Source of the DNA: CAYRGC01 sp964601225
GTDB lineage: Bacteria > Patescibacteriota > Gracilibacteria > Peribacterales > Peribacteraceae
Assembly (NCBI GenBank): GCA_964601225.1
Contig: CAZRMM010000001.1
Location: 124,001 to 188,000, forward strand
DNA length: 64,000 nucleotides
Direction of reading: 5' to 3'
Position numbers and translations under genes: made by a program. Positions 8,696 through 17,028 of the stretch are shown in pieces. Below the pieces are notes generated by a model. It saw only the letters and a program-made list of their open reading frames with translations. It was not told the origin of the DNA and searched no databases. Each line of letters begins with the position of its first letter. The first letter of the stretch is position 1.

Positions 8696-9808
8696 ATGAT
8701 CACGGTCAATGAAGCCCGCGACGAACGGGCATGGGACGATTTCCTCTCCAGAGGGCGATACCGCCCGTTCTTGCAGAGCTGGACGATGGGAGATGTGTAT
8801 GACGATGTGGGCCAAAGACCCGTCCGCCTTGAGATCCGGAATGACAACGTGCTCGTTGGCATCTGCTTCGCCCACGTCGTCCCCGCACGCCGCGGTCGGC
8901 ACTTGAGCATTCCGTACGGCCCCGTCTTGAGTAAGGAGATGTCGTCGGTGCGGCTGGCAGACATTCTCCCCCCCTTCCTTGCGGCCCTACGAGCCGCTGC
9001 GAAGGCCCATCGATGCACATTCGTACGCATGAGCCCCTTCTTTCCTCTCGTCGACAGTGAGGCGTTTTTAGGGGCTTTGCGCGAGGCCGGAACAAAACCG
9101 GTCCATTCCCCGCTGCATCTTCTCGCGGAACACCTTTGGTATCTGCCCCTTCGCGAACAGGACCCGTGGACGACGAACGCCGTTTCACAGGAGAGAACGT
9201 CCGAGGAGGTGTTCATGAACCTGCGGAAAACCACTCGGAATCTCGTGCGGCGCGCCGAGAAGGACGGCGTGACGATCGAAGCATCTCAAGACCCGCTCTC
9301 CGATCTCAAGCACTTCGTCGCGCTGCACGACGAAACTCGCAAGAGACATGGATTCACTCCATACACCAATGCCTTCTTTCTGGCTCAGGTTCAACGTTTT
9401 GCAAAAAATAAAATGTGCACTCTGTATCTTGCCCGATATCAGGGTCAGGTGATTGCGAGTGCGATACACATGCACGCCTTCGGCGAAACAAGCTACCACC
9501 ATGGCGCCTCAGCGGATGCATTTAAAAAAATCCCCGCAAGTTATCTCTTGCAGTGGAGGGCAATAGAAGATGCCATCCGACGGGGAGACCGCGTCTATAA
9601 TTTCTGGGGTATCGCACCGACGACGACGGATGCCGACGGCACGCTCCGTGCCGAGAAAGGCCATCCCTTCGCGGGTGTCACGCTTTTCAAGACCGGATTC
9701 GGCGGCGCCTGCCTACCGCTTGCCCATTGCATCGATCTCCCCTTGAGCCCCTCCTACTGGATCACGCGCCTGTTCGAAACCGCGCGGAAATGGAAACGGG
9801 GCTTCTGA
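8696..9808 (+). CDS. FemAB-family peptidoglycan aminoacyltransferase
   Basis: 370 residues of the FemABX family (two GNAT-like folds). Recognisable blocks include LRKTTRNLVRRAEKDGV, the middle IASAIHMHAFGETSYHHGAS, and the C-terminal YNFWGIAPTT...HPFAGVTLFKTGFGG that is diagnostic of the family. Fem proteins move amino acids from aminoacyl-tRNA to the peptide stem of lipid-linked peptidoglycan precursors at the cytoplasmic membrane. An ATG at 8687 exists, but TACGAT (8683-8688) overlaps it and sits 7 bases before the ATG at 8696, so I chose 8696. It is the third gene after the Mur ligase and aminotransferase. See the findings for a possible partner tRNA-Gly. Confidence 0.85.
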   Translation: MITVNEARDERAWDDFLSRGRYRPFLQSWTMGDVYDDVGQRPVRLEIRNDNVLVGICFAHVVPARRGRHLSIPYGPVLSKEMSSVRLADILPPFLAALRAAAKAHRCTFVRMSPFFPLVDSEAFLGALREAGTKPVHSPLHLLAEHLWYLPLREQDPWTTNAVSQERTSEEVFMNLRKTTRNLVRRAEKDGVTIEASQDPLSDLKHFVALHDETRKRHGFTPYTNAFFLAQVQRFAKNKMCTLYLARYQGQVIASAIHMHAFGETSYHHGASADAFKKIPASYLLQWRAIEDAIRRGDRVYNFWGIAPTTTDADGTLRAEKGHPFAGVTLFKTGFGGACLPLAHCIDLPLSPSYWITRLFETARKWKRGF

Positions 9809-9810
9809 CG

Positions 9811-9898
9811 AGTTTGTAGTTTGTAGAGAGAGACGAGAGATCAGAATCATGCGAATTCCCATACTACAAACTAAAAACTACCAACTACAAACTATCTC
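9811..9898. repeat. Stuttering inverted repeat (GTTTGTAG words)
   Basis: Immediately after the femAB stop, the word AGTTTGTAG is repeated in tandem at 9811-9827 and appears inverted and repeated at 9863-9898 (ACTACAAACTA twice). The arms can fold into alternative hairpins. It resembles other intergenic stuttering inverted repeats in this window and may end or process the cell-wall operon transcript. Confidence 0.6.
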
Positions 9899-9916
9899 TG
9901 GTGCTATCCTTTCCGC

Positions 9917-10231
9917 ATGCCCCACTCCGATGCCAAACCGACAACGATGACTGCCGCCGAGGACATGACCGAGACCCTCCATCGCATCCTCGACAATCTG
10001 GAGCGCATGGACAAAAGGGATCGCCTGAGAACGTGGGGAGGTTTCGTTCGCTCCCTTCTGAGCCTCATTCCCCTCGCGATCTTCATCGTCAGCACCTGGT
10101 ATCTCTATCGAAACATGGACGATATCCTCACGAAGATCACGAAGCAGGCCGCGCAGAGCGCCGCGGAGTACTCGAAGAGCTCGTCAAAGGAGTTCATCGA
10201 CAGCATCAAAGGAATGATCCCGAAAAACTAG
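9917..10231 (+). CDS. Small single-span membrane protein, unknown function
   Basis: 104 residues: a charged N-terminal half with a helical stretch (TLHRILDNLERMDKRDRLRTW), one transmembrane segment (SLLSLIPLAIFIVSTWYLY, about 46-65) and a Lys/Ser-rich C-terminal helix. No family was recognised. TATCCT (9905-9910) lies 6 bases before the ATG. It converges on the SH3/deacetylase gene and is separated from it by a strong hairpin. Confidence 0.6.
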   Translation: MPHSDAKPTTMTAAEDMTETLHRILDNLERMDKRDRLRTWGGFVRSLLSLIPLAIFIVSTWYLYRNMDDILTKITKQAAQSAAEYSKSSSKEFIDSIKGMIPKN

Positions 10232-10245
10232 GAACGGAACACCAG

Positions 10246-10283
10246 AAACCGGGCGACCGAGAGGAATCTCGACTGCCCGGTTT
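10246..10283. terminator. Hairpin between convergent genes
   Basis: AAACCGGGC (10246-10254) pairs with GCCCGGTTT (10275-10283), and an inner stem CGAGA/TCTCG closes a GGAA tetraloop. It lies between two convergent genes. There is no long U-tract, so it may stabilise 3' ends rather than act as a classic terminator. Confidence 0.55.
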
Positions 10284-10305
10284 GCGAGTACTTGGTTGTT
10301 CTCCC

Positions 10306-11793
10306 CTATTTCACCCACTTCAGAACATCGTCTGCCGACATGGAGCTCGTCACGGCATAGCTCGGCAAACGGAGAAGCTCGTCACGCATGAAGGAGCCGT
10401 CCGGTACGGCACCGACGCCGAAGAGATATCCCGCTTCTGCTGCCGCAGAGGATACTCGCTCGTTCACCCCGCCTTGGGGATACAGAACGGCGACCACCGA
10501 ACGATTCATCAGATCCTCCAATAATTGCTTGCTCTGGCGCAACTCGAGTTGCACTTGCGAATTGGTAAGGCCGCGCAGATCGTCCCCCGTGTGCCCGGCC
10601 GCCTCCAGATCGAAACCGTTGGCCTGTAGCGTGGCGATAATTTTTTGACTGATACCGGCGAGGCCCACATACCGGGACTCTATGAAGAATGTCGCGGGAA
10701 CGTTGGCGCCGTACAAAGCATCGGAAAGTTGCCGTACATTCTGAGGAGTGACGCCAGAGACGGCGATAACGACACTCTTCGGTAGCAATCGCACGTCGCG
10801 CACTTCCTGCGTAAGAAGAAGCTCCTGGAAAGCTCGGAGCGTCGTGAGTGTTACGCCCGTTTCTCGCAGCTTTTTGACATGGTTCACGAGGGTCTCAATC
10901 GTGCCCGGCTCGCTCGCGTCGTAGCGCAGGATCGGCAACTGAAACGTTTCTTGCCGCACGATGAATTGCGGAGCGAAAGGCTTGAGGAACTGCGTGGAAA
11001 CGTACCCGTCCATGCCGCCGTACGACACGTGTGCCCATTCCCCGTTCACCGAAAGGGGCTTCACCATCGTCTGCCCAGGAATTTCTCCCAATTTGTCGCT
11101 CTTTGCATCGGGAGCCTTCCGAACGTTCACGAACGCATAATCGACGAAATACATCCCTTCAGTGGCCTTTTTGTCCTTTGCCAGCTGCGTATCCGTCGTC
11201 ATGCGGGCAATGTAACGCACTGAGACGAAACCCTCCTGGCCCGTAGCCAGCTTCACCTTCGCCCATGCTCCGCTCACGAACTCCGTCAGCGTCATCCGCT
11301 CCCCCATCGTTAATCGAGCGACGGTGGAGGCGCTCGACGATGGAGCCGACCGCACGTTCACGAACTCGTTGTTTACGCGATAAACGTTCGCCGCCTCGGC
11401 AGTCGATGGCGTGCGAATGGCATCGAATTTCTTGCGAAGCTCCGGATCCAAAGCGGAAACGGTGCTTCCTGAAGCCGTTTTCTCGGAAATATCGAGACGC
11501 GGCAAGCTCGCGGCGGTCCCGGCATCGTCGGAAGAGGCGCCTCCCATCAGGCTGCCCGTCGACGTGTCATCAAGCGCATTGAGCTTCTCGATATCCGTTG
11601 CGGTAAAACTATCGTCGAAATCAGCGGCCTCCGGCCCCTTCACTTCCACGGAGCTGCAACCGGCAAAGAGAATTCCGAACGATGCGATCAGAAGGAACGC
11701 AACGACGGGGCGAAAAGTTGAGAATCCCGAGCGGGATCGTGTTCGAGTGCGCGTGCGGTTGCGCGTCACGCGACGGGTGCGGTACCGGTTCAT
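10306..11793 (-). CDS. Lipoprotein with two SH3b domains and a polysaccharide deacetylase-like domain
   Basis: 495 residues. A very Arg-rich N-terminus (RYRTRRVTRNRTRTRTRSRS) precedes a hydrophobic lipoprotein signal (LLIASFGILFAGC). Two bacterial SH3 domains follow (VNNEFVNVRSAPSSSAS and VDYAFVNVRKAPDAKSD), typical of cell-wall binding. The C-terminal ~230 residues look like a NodB/polysaccharide deacetylase-like domain (VNHVKKLRETGV, NVPATFFIES, GFDLEAAGHTGDD, VAVLYPQGG). Some canonical metal residues are not obvious, so activity is uncertain. TACCTT lies 7 bases before the ATG on this strand. The upstream neighbour is argS, 31 bases away. Confidence 0.75.
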   Translation of the reverse strand: MNRYRTRRVTRNRTRTRTRSRSGFSTFRPVVAFLLIASFGILFAGCSSVEVKGPEAADFDDSFTATDIEKLNALDDTSTGSLMGGASSDDAGTAASLPRLDISEKTASGSTVSALDPELRKKFDAIRTPSTAEAANVYRVNNEFVNVRSAPSSSASTVARLTMGERMTLTEFVSGAWAKVKLATGQEGFVSVRYIARMTTDTQLAKDKKATEGMYFVDYAFVNVRKAPDAKSDKLGEIPGQTMVKPLSVNGEWAHVSYGGMDGYVSTQFLKPFAPQFIVRQETFQLPILRYDASEPGTIETLVNHVKKLRETGVTLTTLRAFQELLLTQEVRDVRLLPKSVVIAVSGVTPQNVRQLSDALYGANVPATFFIESRYVGLAGISQKIIATLQANGFDLEAAGHTGDDLRGLTNSQVQLELRQSKQLLEDLMNRSVVAVLYPQGGVNERVSSAAAEAGYLFGVGAVPDGSFMRDELLRLPSYAVTSSMSADDVLKWVK

Positions 11794-11824
11794 GGGAAGG
11801 AAGGTAGAAAAGATGGGAAGACGC

Positions 11825-13525
11825 TCACATGCGATCGGGAACGCGGAGCGTGAGCAGCTCCGCGCCGGTGCGTAGGATGTCGGCGGTGGCCGCGGTGAGG
11901 GCCAACCGAAGGTCGCGCGTCGCCCCCTCGGCTTTGAGGATGGGCTCGCTGTTGTAAAACGCGTTGTAGTCCTGCGCCAACTGGTACAGGTATGTGGAGA
12001 GAATATGCGGCATGTGGCTCTCCCGGGCCTCCTCCAGGGCCTTCGGGAAACCGAGCAATTTCTTGATGAGCGCGCGATCGCCAGCCGTGAGCTCCACGTG
12101 CTCCGCGGGCAACGCCATGTCGGTCTTCTCGGCCTTGCGAAGGACCGAACGCGCGCGGGCGTGGGTGTACTGCAGATAGGGCGCGCTGTTGCCCTCGAAG
12201 CTGAGCATCTTGTCCCAGTCGAAGACCATATCGAGCTTGCGATTCTGACTGACAATCCCGTAGACGAGCGCGCCGACACCCATCTGCTCCGCGAGCTCCG
12301 CCGGGTCGTCGGTCTGAATGGCCTCACCGCGCTCCTTGATGATCGCGTCCGCGCGGGTCACGGCCTCATCCACGACGTCCTCGAGCTTGAGGACACTCCC
12401 CTTGCGGGTGCTCATCGAGCCATCGGCAAACCGCATGCGTCCGAAGAGAACGTTCTCGAATTTCGGCAGAGTCCACCCGAGCATCGCACATGTCTCCACG
12501 AGCTGCTCGAAGTGCAATTTCTGCGCGATATCCGTGAAGATGAGGATCTCCTGCGGGTCGAACTCATCGATCCGGTAGCGCATTTGCGCGAGGTCGCGCG
12601 TGGAATAGAGCGTCGCGCCGTCCCCTTTAAGAACGAGATACGGCGGCATCTTCTTCGCCTCGGGGAACTCCACGATGAGCGACCCCTCTTTACCCTCCGT
12701 GAACACCTTCTTCTTTTTTCCTTCGGCAAGGATCGGCTCCATCTTGTCCTCGTAGAAGCTCTCGCCGTAGTCCAGATCGAACGACACGTGAAGGCGCTCG
12801 TAGATACCGGCGAGCGATGCCTTCGTCACGGTGACGACGTCCTTCCAGAAGGCACGTAGAGTCTTGTCCCCCGCCTCGAGCTTTCGGAACGCCTCGCGCC
12901 CCTCATCTTCAAGCGTTGCGTCCTTCTCAGCTTCGTCATGAAACTTCACATAGAGAGCGAGTAACTCGGAGAGCGTGAAAGTCTTCACAGGCTTGTCCTT
13001 GCCCCACTTTTGGTACGCCACCGCAAGCTTGCCGAACTGCGTGCCCCAATCGCCGATATAGTTCCAGGCGATCACGGGGTATCCGGCATGGCGATAGAGA
13101 TTGGCCGTCGCCTGGCCGATCACCGTGCCGATGACATGATGGACCCCGAGCGGCTTGGCGATGTTCGGCTGCGAATACTCCACGATCACCGGCTTCTCCT
13201 TTTTCGCTTTCTTCGGCTTCGTCATGCTGCGAGCCTGGGTAGCCGCCTCCAAAAGCGCCTGCGGCTTGAGCCAGACGTTCACGTACCCCGCGCCCGCCAC
13301 TTCCGCCTTCTCGATGAGATCCGATTCCTTCGTGAGCGCCCTGGCGACCACAGCGGCGATATCGGCCGGCTTCTTGCCGATCGCCTTCGCATTCGCGAGG
13401 GCAACGTTGGTCGCGAGGTCTCCGTGGGAGTCGTCTTTCGGAAACTGCCACTGCACCTCGATGTCCTTCAAACCGTACTCCTTGGAGAGAATGGAAGATG
13501 CCCGTTCTGACAGTCGCGAGAACAT
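11825..13525 (-). CDS. argS: Arginyl-tRNA synthetase
   Basis: 566 residues, class I synthetase. The N-terminal Arg-S additional domain (DDSHGDLATNVALANAKAIGKKP) is followed by EYSQPNIAKPLGVHHVIGTVIG containing the HIGH-equivalent HVIG, then YIGDWGTQFG and DGATLYSTRDLAQMRYR. The KMSKS region is replaced by the MSTRKGSVL form, as is normal for ArgRS. The C-terminal DALR anticodon-binding domain ends the protein. It charges tRNA-Arg in the cytoplasm. I chose the ATG at 13525 (MFSRLSERASS); a TTG at 13564 would add 13 residues. Confidence 0.95.
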   Translation of the reverse strand: MFSRLSERASSILSKEYGLKDIEVQWQFPKDDSHGDLATNVALANAKAIGKKPADIAAVVARALTKESDLIEKAEVAGAGYVNVWLKPQALLEAATQARSMTKPKKAKKEKPVIVEYSQPNIAKPLGVHHVIGTVIGQATANLYRHAGYPVIAWNYIGDWGTQFGKLAVAYQKWGKDKPVKTFTLSELLALYVKFHDEAEKDATLEDEGREAFRKLEAGDKTLRAFWKDVVTVTKASLAGIYERLHVSFDLDYGESFYEDKMEPILAEGKKKKVFTEGKEGSLIVEFPEAKKMPPYLVLKGDGATLYSTRDLAQMRYRIDEFDPQEILIFTDIAQKLHFEQLVETCAMLGWTLPKFENVLFGRMRFADGSMSTRKGSVLKLEDVVDEAVTRADAIIKERGEAIQTDDPAELAEQMGVGALVYGIVSQNRKLDMVFDWDKMLSFEGNSAPYLQYTHARARSVLRKAEKTDMALPAEHVELTAGDRALIKKLLGFPKALEEARESHMPHILSTYLYQLAQDYNAFYNSEPILKAEGATRDLRLALTAATADILRTGAELLTLRVPDRM

Positions 13526-13626
13526 AGACAGAGAGAGACCCCCCTGAGCAATTCCGCTGCTCAAGAGAATGCGCTGAATGTAGCAGTTCTCCTCGGGTCA
13601 TCCAGGTGAAAACAAAATTTGATCTT

Positions 13627-13667
13627 GCACACAGAATGTCCTCAGTACGTGAGCACATTTTGTGTGC
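13627..13667. repeat. Inverted repeat, candidate operator or hairpin
   Basis: Arms of 13 bases with one mismatch, loop 15 bases. The right arm overlaps two of three GTGnGCACATT repeats. The arrangement is compatible with a transcription factor site or an RNA hairpin; no regulator can be assigned. Confidence 0.45.
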
Positions 13668-13829
13668 ACATTCGTTCACCTCGCTTCTCGATGAGAAAGC
13701 AGGATTATCACCAGGGAAACCGATCAAAATTGGAAAAGAATCTTTGCGTGCGCACATTTTCTGAACTACTCTCGATTCTCAAGTAAAAAACCATGGATTT
13801 TTCGCATATGGACAAGGAAATGTTGATGA

Positions 13830-13858
13830 TTGATATATTTACATAATTATGGTATTAT
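13830..13858 (+). promoter_or_regulatory. Consensus-like promoter of the 13867 lipoprotein gene
   Basis: TTGATA (13830-13835), a 17-base spacer and TATTAT (13853-13858). The expected transcription start (about 13865) is within two bases of the ATG at 13867, implying a leaderless or nearly leaderless mRNA. The in-frame ATG at 13849 lies within the promoter and is excluded by this reading. Confidence 0.75.
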
Positions 13859-13866
13859 TACATTCA

Positions 13867-14709
13867 ATGGTGAAGACCTCCGCTCGCATGTCGGCACTCG
13901 CCCTCCTGGGGGTTTTCCTCATCCTTTCCGGCTGCTCGAGCGAAACACGAGAGGCTCTTCCGAAGGTCGCTGTTTCCGGTGCCCGCGACGCCGTCGTTGA
14001 TGCGACCAATTTCATGGCCATACGCACGATTTCATACCGACCCGCCGCTCTTATCGGCATTTACACCGGCATGTTTTACGCGAACGGCAGCTATCTGCCC
14101 GTGCACTCCGCTCGCGCGGGTGTCATGGCACAAATGCAACTGCATGCGAAGCCGTCCGACGAAAGCCTCGACAATACCTACGCTCTCCTTGAAGAGTTTG
14201 GCACGATCCTCCAGATCGACATTCCCGACCTGCTCGATCGCAGCACGGACCGCGCGACCACACTGACGGAATATTCGCAAGGATTAGCCAATATCACAAC
14301 GCGCGCAGAAAGACGTCAGAATGAAGTCAATGATTATATCGCCACGCTTCGCACAAAGCAGCGCGAGGCGAAAAACCAATTGAACAATGAGAACAGGGCG
14401 GCCCGAAAAGCTCTCGATGCCGGAGATTTTGCCGCCGCTTCCGAACACCAGAAAACGGTGAGTGAGCTTCAACTGGAGATCTCGAAGAACGATGCGGATC
14501 AGCGGCAGTTCACGGAGCTTGATCGATACTTCGATAAGCTGATTCCGATCGCCCAGGCAAGATCGCAAGCTATTGAGCAGAACCGCGAAGTGCTCCTTGC
14601 CGGCCTCAAGGCGGTGGATGTTCCCGGAGCTGCAGGAGTAGGAGCAATTCAACCTGGTTCAACCAATCGCCGCAGAACGACGACGGAGAGCCCGTTTGGC
14701 ACCCCCTGA
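13867..14709 (+). CDS. Putative lipoprotein with coiled-coil region
   Basis: 280 residues. A lipoprotein signal (SALALLGVFLILSGC, lipobox LSGC) is followed by an unrecognised domain and a long charged helical region (about residues 150-235: RAERRQNEVNDYIATLRTKQ and following) likely to form coiled coil. The C-terminus is Thr/Arg-rich. The start at 13867 was chosen because the promoter overlaps the earlier ATG. It is followed by the separately promoted VirB4 gene. Function unknown. Confidence 0.7.
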   Translation: MVKTSARMSALALLGVFLILSGCSSETREALPKVAVSGARDAVVDATNFMAIRTISYRPAALIGIYTGMFYANGSYLPVHSARAGVMAQMQLHAKPSDESLDNTYALLEEFGTILQIDIPDLLDRSTDRATTLTEYSQGLANITTRAERRQNEVNDYIATLRTKQREAKNQLNNENRAARKALDAGDFAAASEHQKTVSELQLEISKNDADQRQFTELDRYFDKLIPIAQARSQAIEQNREVLLAGLKAVDVPGAAGVGAIQPGSTNRRRTTTESPFGTP

Positions 14710-14794
14710 AAAAATCACTACATAGGAAATTCAATGCATTATTTTGATGTTTAGAGCAATTTTAGTGCTCTTATCCCCCAGGGAGCCTCCTGCA

Positions 14795-14823
14795 TTGTAA
14801 AAACTCGTCTTTTTTGCTATACT
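14795..14823 (+). promoter_or_regulatory. Promoter of the VirB4-like gene
   Basis: TTGTAA (14795-14800), 17-base spacer, TATACT (14818-14823). The GTG start at 14848 leaves a leader of roughly 18 bases without a clear ribosome site, unlike the leaderless pattern elsewhere in the window. Confidence 0.65.
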
Positions 14824-14847
14824 AAGAGGATTTCTCGCATTTGATTC

Positions 14848-16956
14848 GTGGCGACGACACCTACTCCTCCTGCCGGCCATCAAAACGTCCTCCTGTACGC
14901 AGTAGACGAGCTTCTGGGACTGCACCGGTCCGTCGAGCAGGTTCTTGACCCTACGCGTGAAGGCGAAGTGTTCACGGAAGACGATCGCAAGGCTCTCAAG
15001 CTCTACGAGGAAGGTCTTCAGAAAATCCTCGACATCATCGCGCCCAGTTCCGTGGAAGTGAAGCGCAACGAAGTGGTCTTAAACGACCAGCACGCACGTA
15101 CGCTCTACGTCTACAACTGGCCGAACTACATCTATCCCAACTGGCTCAGTCAGCTCGTAAACTTTGACGCGGTGATGGACATCACGCACTTCATCTACCC
15201 GTCGAGCAACAACGCGATCATGCGCATGCTCCGGCGCAAGGTAGCGGAACTTCGCAGTTCCATCCGCATGCTCGAACAACGCGGCATCGTCCGAGACCCT
15301 ACCCTTGAAGCCGCCCTCCAGGATGCCGAGGAGCTTCGCGATCTTCTGGCCCGAGGTCGTGAAAAGCTGTTTCAGTTCGGGATGTACGTTACGCTCTACG
15401 CGGACGACGAGGAAAAACTCAAGAAGCTCCAGACGGACATCGAATCGTTGCTCGGTGGCAAGCTCGTGCTGACGAAACCGGCATTTCTGCAGATGGAGCA
15501 CGCCTGGACGAGCGCCTTGCCGCTCTGTCTCGACGAGCTTGAAATTAACCGCAACATGAACACGTCGCCTCTGGCGACTTCGTTCCCCTTCTCGAGCTCG
15601 GATCTCACGTCGGACCACGGCATCCTCTACGGTATCAATAGGCACAACGACTCTCTCGTGATCTTCGACCGTTTCGACATGCCGAATGCGAACGCCAACG
15701 TGTTCGCCACGTCCGGCGCCGGTAAATCGTTTACGGTGAAACTCGAGATTCTGCGTTCGCTCATGTACGGCACGGAAGTGCTCGTGATCGACCCGGAAAA
15801 CGAGTACGTGGACCTCTGCCAGACTGTCGGCGGTTCCTTCATCCCCCTTTCGCTCCAGAGCAAGTACCGCATCAACCCCTTCGATCTCCCTGCCGCGCTC
15901 CGCGGCGAGGAAGCGGAGACGGGCGACTCCCTGCGCGGAGCCGTCATCAACCTGCACGGCCTTTTCCGCCTGATGCTCGGCACGCTCACTCCCGCCGAGG
16001 ACGGCATCCTCGATAAAGCGATCCTCGACACCTACGCCCTGAAGGGCATCACGCTGGAAACCCCGAACCCGGGTTCCCTCGATCCCCCCACGCTCGGCGA
16101 CCTCGTGGACGTGCTCTCGACCACTCAGGGAGGCGAGAACATGGCCAAGGTGCTCCAGAAATATACCGAAGGCAGCTTCGCCGGCCTCTTCGACCAGAAA
16201 ACGAACGTGCAGCTCGAGAAGCAGATGATCGTCTTCCAGATCCGCGACCTCGAGGAACAGCTCCGTCCCATTGCGATCTATATCGCCCTCAACTTCCTTT
16301 GGAATCGCGTCCGCACGGAATTGAAGAAGCGCTACCTCGTGATCGACGAAGCCTGGAATCTCATGCAGTACGAGGACTCCGCCCGCTTCCTCTTCGGCAT
16401 CGTCAAACGCGCCCGCAAGTACTACCTGGGCATCACGACAATCACGCAGGACGTCGACGACTTCGTGAACTCGCCCTACGGCAAACCGATCATCACGAAC
16501 TCCTCGTTGCAGATCCTGCTGCGCCAGTCCTCCACGGCCATCGATAATCTCCAGAAGCTCTTCGCCCTTACCGACGGCGAGAAGCAGATCCTGCTCAACT
16601 CCGGCGTGGGACAAGGCATCTTCTTCGCCGGCAACAAGCACGTTGCGATCCAAGTGATCGCCTCGCCCGAGGAAGCCCAAGTGATCACGACGAAGCCCGA
16701 GGAGGTCCTCGCTCGCAAGGCACTCGAGAAGGAGGTCGACGCGCTCAAAGAACGCCGCCTGGTAGGCGCGCAGCCGTCCGTTGCGACATCTGCCGCACCG
16801 GCCGCCACGACAGTCGCCGAGGCAGCCCCGATCGTCACCAAAGAGGAAGCGAAGGCCGCGATTCCGGACGTTTCGCAAGAATCCGCTCCGGCGGAACAGA
16901 AGCCCGCGGAGCCGTCCGCCCCCGCGACGCCGACCGACTCGACACCGAAGGCGTAA
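14848..16956 (+). CDS. VirB4/TraC-like type IV secretion ATPase
   Basis: 702 residues. The N-terminal ~240 residues form the VirB4-type domain, then comes a RecA-like ATPase with Walker A ATSGAGKS (287-294) and Walker B RYLVIDEAW near residue 495, plus ITTITQDVDDF and the SLQILLRQSS block typical of VirB4/TraC. The last ~65 residues are Ala/Pro/Glu-rich and low in complexity. VirB4 proteins energise pilus assembly or conjugation machinery at the inner membrane face. The start must be GTG because an in-frame stop lies two codons upstream. Other T4SS-type genes in this window are at 21.6-23.0, 41.6 and 47.1-48.5 kb. Confidence 0.9.
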   Translation: MATTPTPPAGHQNVLLYAVDELLGLHRSVEQVLDPTREGEVFTEDDRKALKLYEEGLQKILDIIAPSSVEVKRNEVVLNDQHARTLYVYNWPNYIYPNWLSQLVNFDAVMDITHFIYPSSNNAIMRMLRRKVAELRSSIRMLEQRGIVRDPTLEAALQDAEELRDLLARGREKLFQFGMYVTLYADDEEKLKKLQTDIESLLGGKLVLTKPAFLQMEHAWTSALPLCLDELEINRNMNTSPLATSFPFSSSDLTSDHGILYGINRHNDSLVIFDRFDMPNANANVFATSGAGKSFTVKLEILRSLMYGTEVLVIDPENEYVDLCQTVGGSFIPLSLQSKYRINPFDLPAALRGEEAETGDSLRGAVINLHGLFRLMLGTLTPAEDGILDKAILDTYALKGITLETPNPGSLDPPTLGDLVDVLSTTQGGENMAKVLQKYTEGSFAGLFDQKTNVQLEKQMIVFQIRDLEEQLRPIAIYIALNFLWNRVRTELKKRYLVIDEAWNLMQYEDSARFLFGIVKRARKYYLGITTITQDVDDFVNSPYGKPIITNSSLQILLRQSSTAIDNLQKLFALTDGEKQILLNSGVGQGIFFAGNKHVAIQVIASPEEAQVITTKPEEVLARKALEKEVDALKERRLVGAQPSVATSAAPAATTVAEAAPIVTKEEAKAAIPDVSQESAPAEQKPAEPSAPATPTDSTPKA

Positions 16957-16970
16957 GGCAACGAAGAAGC

Positions 16971-17023
16971 GAGAAGCTCTAAGCTCCAAGCACTAAGCCT
17001 TACGCTTCAAGCTTTCCAAGCTC
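16971..17023. repeat. Stuttering AAGC-word inverted repeat
   Basis: Between convergent virB4 and nrnA, short words of the form YYAAGC are repeated (AAGCTCTAAGCTCCAAGC, then CTTACGCTTCAAGC). The first half is partly complementary to the second (AGCTT words), giving alternative hairpins. It is one of several such stuttering intergenic elements here. Confidence 0.5.
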
Positions 17024-17028
17024 TTTCC

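Larger units (their letters stand above)
13526..13866. other. Long intergenic region with hairpin, repeats and promoter
   Basis: A 341-base AT-richer stretch between divergent argS and a lipoprotein gene. It holds a 13-base inverted repeat (GCACACAGAATGT at 13627-13639 with ACATTTTGTGTGC at 13655-13667, one mismatch), three GCACATT-type repeats (13649-13661, about 13662-13674 and 13748-13760), and the lipoprotein promoter at 13830-13858. No convincing gene was seen in it. Confidence 0.6.

Noticed and set aside
12936..13757. Minus-strand frame extending from the argS region into the long intergenic gap
   Set aside because: Most of it is an alternative frame of argS, and the intergenic part shows no protein-like composition or upstream promoter.
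15079..16989. 636-codon minus-strand frame opposite the VirB4 gene
   Set aside because: The VirB4 frame carries intact Walker motifs; the antisense frame has only Arg/Glu/Val-rich shadow composition.
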